From Tritrichomonas musculus (Eukaryota > Parabasalia > Tritrichomonadida > Tritrichomonadidae): a stretch of 64,000 nucleotides of DNA. Each line of letters opens with the position of its first letter. The stretch's first letter is position 1. The stretch spans positions 1,116,001-1,180,000 of the forward strand of contig JAPFFF010000028.1 of NCBI GenBank assembly GCA_039105265.1, written 5' to 3'. This document shows, one piece after another, positions 60,502-64,000 of this stretch. The translations under genes were made by a program, and so were the position numbers. Below the pieces are notes generated by a model, which saw nothing but the letters and a program-made list of their open reading frames with translations, had not been told where the DNA came from and made no database searches.

Positions 60502-61200
60502 ATGAGACTAATAGGAAATTTCCAATTTTTTTATGCTATTAATAAAGAATGAAAAAAAAACTAAAATTTTTATATATTTTATGTAAATTGATTTGTATCA
60601 TTAGTTTAATTTATTTATTCACGGCTGAGAACTTGTAAAAGAAAAGCTATAAGTTGTAAACTTAAATTCATTGCCATAAAGATGTAATAGTTTTTTTTTA
60701 ATAGGAGATTCCTGAAAGAAACTATTAACAATTTTCCTGTAAAAATGCCTTATTTTATAGTAATTTGATGCTGATATAAAAAAAATATTCTTATTTAATA
60801 TTCTGACAGGAAATTCTGTTAATTCCCCAAAATCCTGTATTTTTTTAAGGGCCTAAAAGATTTTCCCCTCCAATATTCGATATTTTCTTCAAAAGTATCT
60901 TAATTAAATCATTATTTTCTTCTCTTTTAAAAATATTCATATTTTATTCTTGTAAAATTAATTAAAAATGTCATTATTTTATGCTAATACTTTCTACAAA
61001 CATGTAAAAACATGTTCTTTTAATTCCGAAAATTAAAGAAATTAATTCAATTTTTTTCAGTCTTTATCTCAAAAAAGAAGAAATTTGATATAATTTTATT
61101 TATTATATTCAATAGAAAATAAATTTCGCCTTTATAGGCAAATTTTTTTACTTTTTTTATTATCTGATTCAGATCCACACTGTTAGAGTTAAAAGTTTTA
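60502..61200. other. AT-rich spacer
   Basis: No gene or repeat stands out. Runs of A or T are frequent. It grades into the satellite region to the right. Confidence 0.4.
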
Positions 61201-64000
61201 ATGAAATTTTAATCAATCTTTGACATGATTTCCCATAATCTCTTATGAAATTTTATAGTAATTTTCATTTAATTTCAAACCATATTTAATAGAATCTCAA
61301 AACTCGTTTTATCCCATTTCAAACATTATTTTATGGAATATTAACAAGTATTTCATGCAATTCCTATAAATTTTTCATTTAATTTCAAAATATATTTAAT
61401 TACATTTCAACCAAAACTTAATAAAATTTAAATAAATCGTTCATTATATTTTAATCAATATTTTATGCAATTTTAATCAATATTTAATGGTGTTTTAACC
61501 AATTTTAATGACATTTCAATTCATTTTTTATCATATTTCATCTCACTTTTTATTCAATTCACATTTCTATTTTTATTACATTTCAACAATTGGTTTATTA
61601 CATTGAAATCAATATTTTATCGAATTCTTTGCAATTATTTTTATCTAATTTTAGTTTATAATTTATAGAATTTCGAATTATTTTCATGTGGTTTCAAATT
61701 GAATTTTATGCAATTTGAAAAAAAAAAAAAATATTTTTATATAGTTTTAACAAATGCTTAATGGTGTTTGCTTATTTTTTTATGGAATTTGTTTAGTGTC
61801 TTTATAAAGTTTATTTTGAGTTTTATGGAATTTTATTGACTAATTTTTTAATTACATTTTATTAAGTAGTTTATTTCATTTCAGCTAATATTTAATTTAA
61901 TTTTTATAATATATAATTAATGAAATTCTCAGTTTTTTTAAATAGAATTTTTATTGATTTTTACCAAATTTCATTGAATATTTTATGCAATTTCGATATA
62001 ATTTCTTATTTCATTTCAACAAATATTTTATCTCATTTTAACAAATATTTAATGGAATTTCAACAAATATTTTATCCAATTTCAACAAATATTTTATGAA
62101 GTTTCAACAAATATATATTAATAATATTTCAACAATTATTTTTTATTACATTTCAACAAATATTTTATCAAATTTCTGCACGTATTTTATTATATTTCAA
62201 TAAATATTTATTTTATGGCGTTTCAATCAATATTTAATTCTATTCTAAACTGTATTTTATGACGTTCCGATAAATTATTTCATTCGATTTTATAAAATAT
62301 TTAATTGCATTTCAAAGAATTATTTATTACATTTCAAAGAATTTTTTATTACATTTTAGCAAATTTATTTCATACAATCTTAACAAATATTTTATCTAAT
62401 TTCGACAAATATTTTATGAAATTTATACAAATATTTTATCCAATTTCAACAAATATTTTATACAATTTCGACAAATATTTTATACAATTTCGACAAAAAT
62501 TTTATGCAATCTCAACAAATATTTTATTACATTTCAGCAAATATTTTATCTCATTTTAACAAATATTTTATTACATTTTAGCAAATTTATTTCATACAAT
62601 CTTAACAAATATTTTATCTAATTTCGACAAATATTTTATGGAATTTCAACAAATATTTTATCTCATTTTAACAAATATTTTATCAAATTTCAACAAATAT
62701 TTTATCAAATTTCAACAAATTTTTTATGTAATTTCAACAAATATTTTATGGAATTTCAACAAATATTTTATGTAATTTCAACAAATATTTTATGGAATTT
62801 CAATAAATATTTTATGATATTTCAACAAATATTTTATACAATCTCAATAAGCATTTAATATAATTTCAAATAATATTTTATATAATTTCAGCAAAGGTTT
62901 TATTCAATTTCAAAAATTATTTTATGATATTTCAGCAGATATTTTATAGAATTTCAACAAATATTTTATCCAATTTCAACAAATATTTTATCCAATTTCA
63001 ACAAATATTTTATGCAATATCGACAAATATTTTATACAATTTCGACAAAAATTTTATACAATTTCAACAAATATTTTATGGAATTTCAATAAATATTTTA
63101 TTACATTTCAGCAAATATTTTATAAAATTTCAACAAATATTTTATGTAATTTCAACAAATATTTTATGTAATTTCAGAAAATAATTAATGCAATTTCAAC
63201 AAATATTTTATACAATATCAACAATTATTTTTTAAAATTTCAACAGATATTTATATGAAATTTCAGTAATTGTTTTATTATATTTCTTTAGATATCTTAT
63301 AAAGTTACATCAATTTTCAATGAAGTATTTTTTTAATTTTTTTATACAATTTCAACATTATTTTATAAAATTTCAACAATGTTTTATAATGTTAAAACAA
63401 ATATTTTATCCAATTTCAGCAATATTTTATGAATTTTTTTCTATATTTAATGCAATTTCATCATATATTTTATCCAATTTCTATAAATATCTTATTACGT
63501 TTTATCTAATAATTTATCAAATTTAAGACAATATTTTATGAAGTTTCGACCAACTTATTTTATATAATTTCTTCATCTGTTTTTTTTATCAAGTTTTAAA
63601 TAATCATTTTTAGAATTTCAATCTATATTTATGCGATTTCTATTTTAATTCTTTTGGAATTTTGAGCAAATTAAACTTATACAATTTATATTCGCAATTT
63701 ATTACATTTATTTCATCATTTTATCGAATTTCACCATATTTTTTATATAGTTATAAATTAAAACTTATTACATTTCTGTTTATTATTCTATGAAATTTTT
63801 AATTTATTTTTATGAAATTTCTTCTTATTTTATATGAAATTTTTTACGGTTTATAATTATATTTCTTTTTATCTTTTTTTAATGAAATTTCTATCAAAAT
63901 TTGATCTAGTTTTAAATATATTTAAACAGCGTTTTAAAACAAAATTTTATAATATTTTTAAACAAATTGTTTAATAATATTTCAATTCATTTTTTTAATT
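61200..64000. repeat. 22-bp AT-rich satellite array
   Basis: Core unit AATTTCAACAAATATTTTAT plus two variable bases (period 22 bp, for example unit starts at 62774 and 62796). The best-preserved units lie at about 62010-63240; degenerate versions (ATTTCAA..., TTTTATNNAATTT) extend from about 61200 to the window edge. Because 22 is not a multiple of three, open frames here are repeat artefacts with a 22-residue cycle and are not genes. The array runs off the right edge, so its full size is unknown. Confidence 0.85.

Noticed and set aside
62305-63184. Short proteins rich in ISTNILYNF-type repeats
   Set aside because: They are translations of the 22-bp satellite; the 22-residue cycle is a consequence of 22 bp not being divisible by three.
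1-64000. CRISPR array, riboswitch, bacterial operon or integrated phage
   Set aside because: No spaced identical repeats with unique spacers, no bacterial-type gene packing, and all recognised genes are eukaryotic and trichomonad-like.

Overview
The window is AT-rich DNA that looks like a parabasalid flagellate, most likely a Tritrichomonas/Trichomonas relative. The evidence is gene content: DUF3447/ankyrin proteins, BspA-type leucine-rich repeats, Chlamydia-type Pmp surface proteins, BTB-like/RCC1 fusions, kinase-Sel1 proteins, a kinase-BEACH giant and many Rab-like GTPases. Genes lie on both strands, appear intronless, and are separated by AT-rich spacers of 0.2-3 kb. The species call is an inference; no rRNA gene or other species marker is present.

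Layout. 0-2 kb: a membrane glycerolipid acyltransferase. 2.5-5.4 kb (-): a DUF3447 protein followed by an LRR-Rab GTPase fusion that looks like the detached 3' half of the same ancestral gene. 7-9.8 kb: a Pmp-like surface protein with a Thr/Pro-rich stalk. 10-19 kb (-): a 2976-residue pseudokinase-BEACH-WD40 protein. 19.4-21.5 kb: a BTB-like/RCC1 protein whose 3' half is strikingly GC-rich. 21.7-25.3 kb: two broken DUF3447 genes around an atypical Rab with a coiled-coil tail. 25.3-27.5 kb: noncoding DNA with a perfect 301-bp tandem duplication and candidate transposon ends. 27.5-32.3 kb: a 1582-residue ankyrin protein. 32.4-35.4 kb: a junkyard of Sel1 and Pmp remnants, a 31-bp minisatellite and a tRNA-like gene. 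37.7-39.2 kb (-): an intact pogo-like DD35D transposase. 39.6-43.1 kb: a kinase-Sel1 gene split by two in-frame stops. 43.8-45.5 kb: an intact DUF3447-ankyrin-LRR protein. 45.9-48.1 kb (-): a sugar-porter-like MFS protein and a discoidin-domain protein. 48.3-49.3 kb: decayed fragments, including the 3' end of an iron alcohol dehydrogenase. 49.4-51.3 kb: a non-autonomous DNA transposon with 47-bp perfect terminal inverted repeats. 51.5-53.8 kb (-): DUF3447 gene with a decaying ankyrin tail. 53.9-55.7 kb and 58.3-60.5 kb: broken Sel1 genes. 56-57.5 kb (-): a tail-anchored ArfGAP-like protein. 57.7-58.2 kb: a MITE candidate. 61.2-64 kb: a 22-bp AT-rich satellite.

Two themes stand out. First, modular gene families (DUF3447, ankyrin, LRR, Rab, kinase, Sel1) recur in different combinations and in every state from intact to fossil, so the window looks like a site of active family turnover. 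Second, several intact membrane-trafficking genes carry substitutions at catalytic positions: both Rab-like proteins lack the switch II Gln, the ArfGAP has Lys for the arginine finger, and the BEACH protein has a pseudokinase domain. Whether these act together is unknown.
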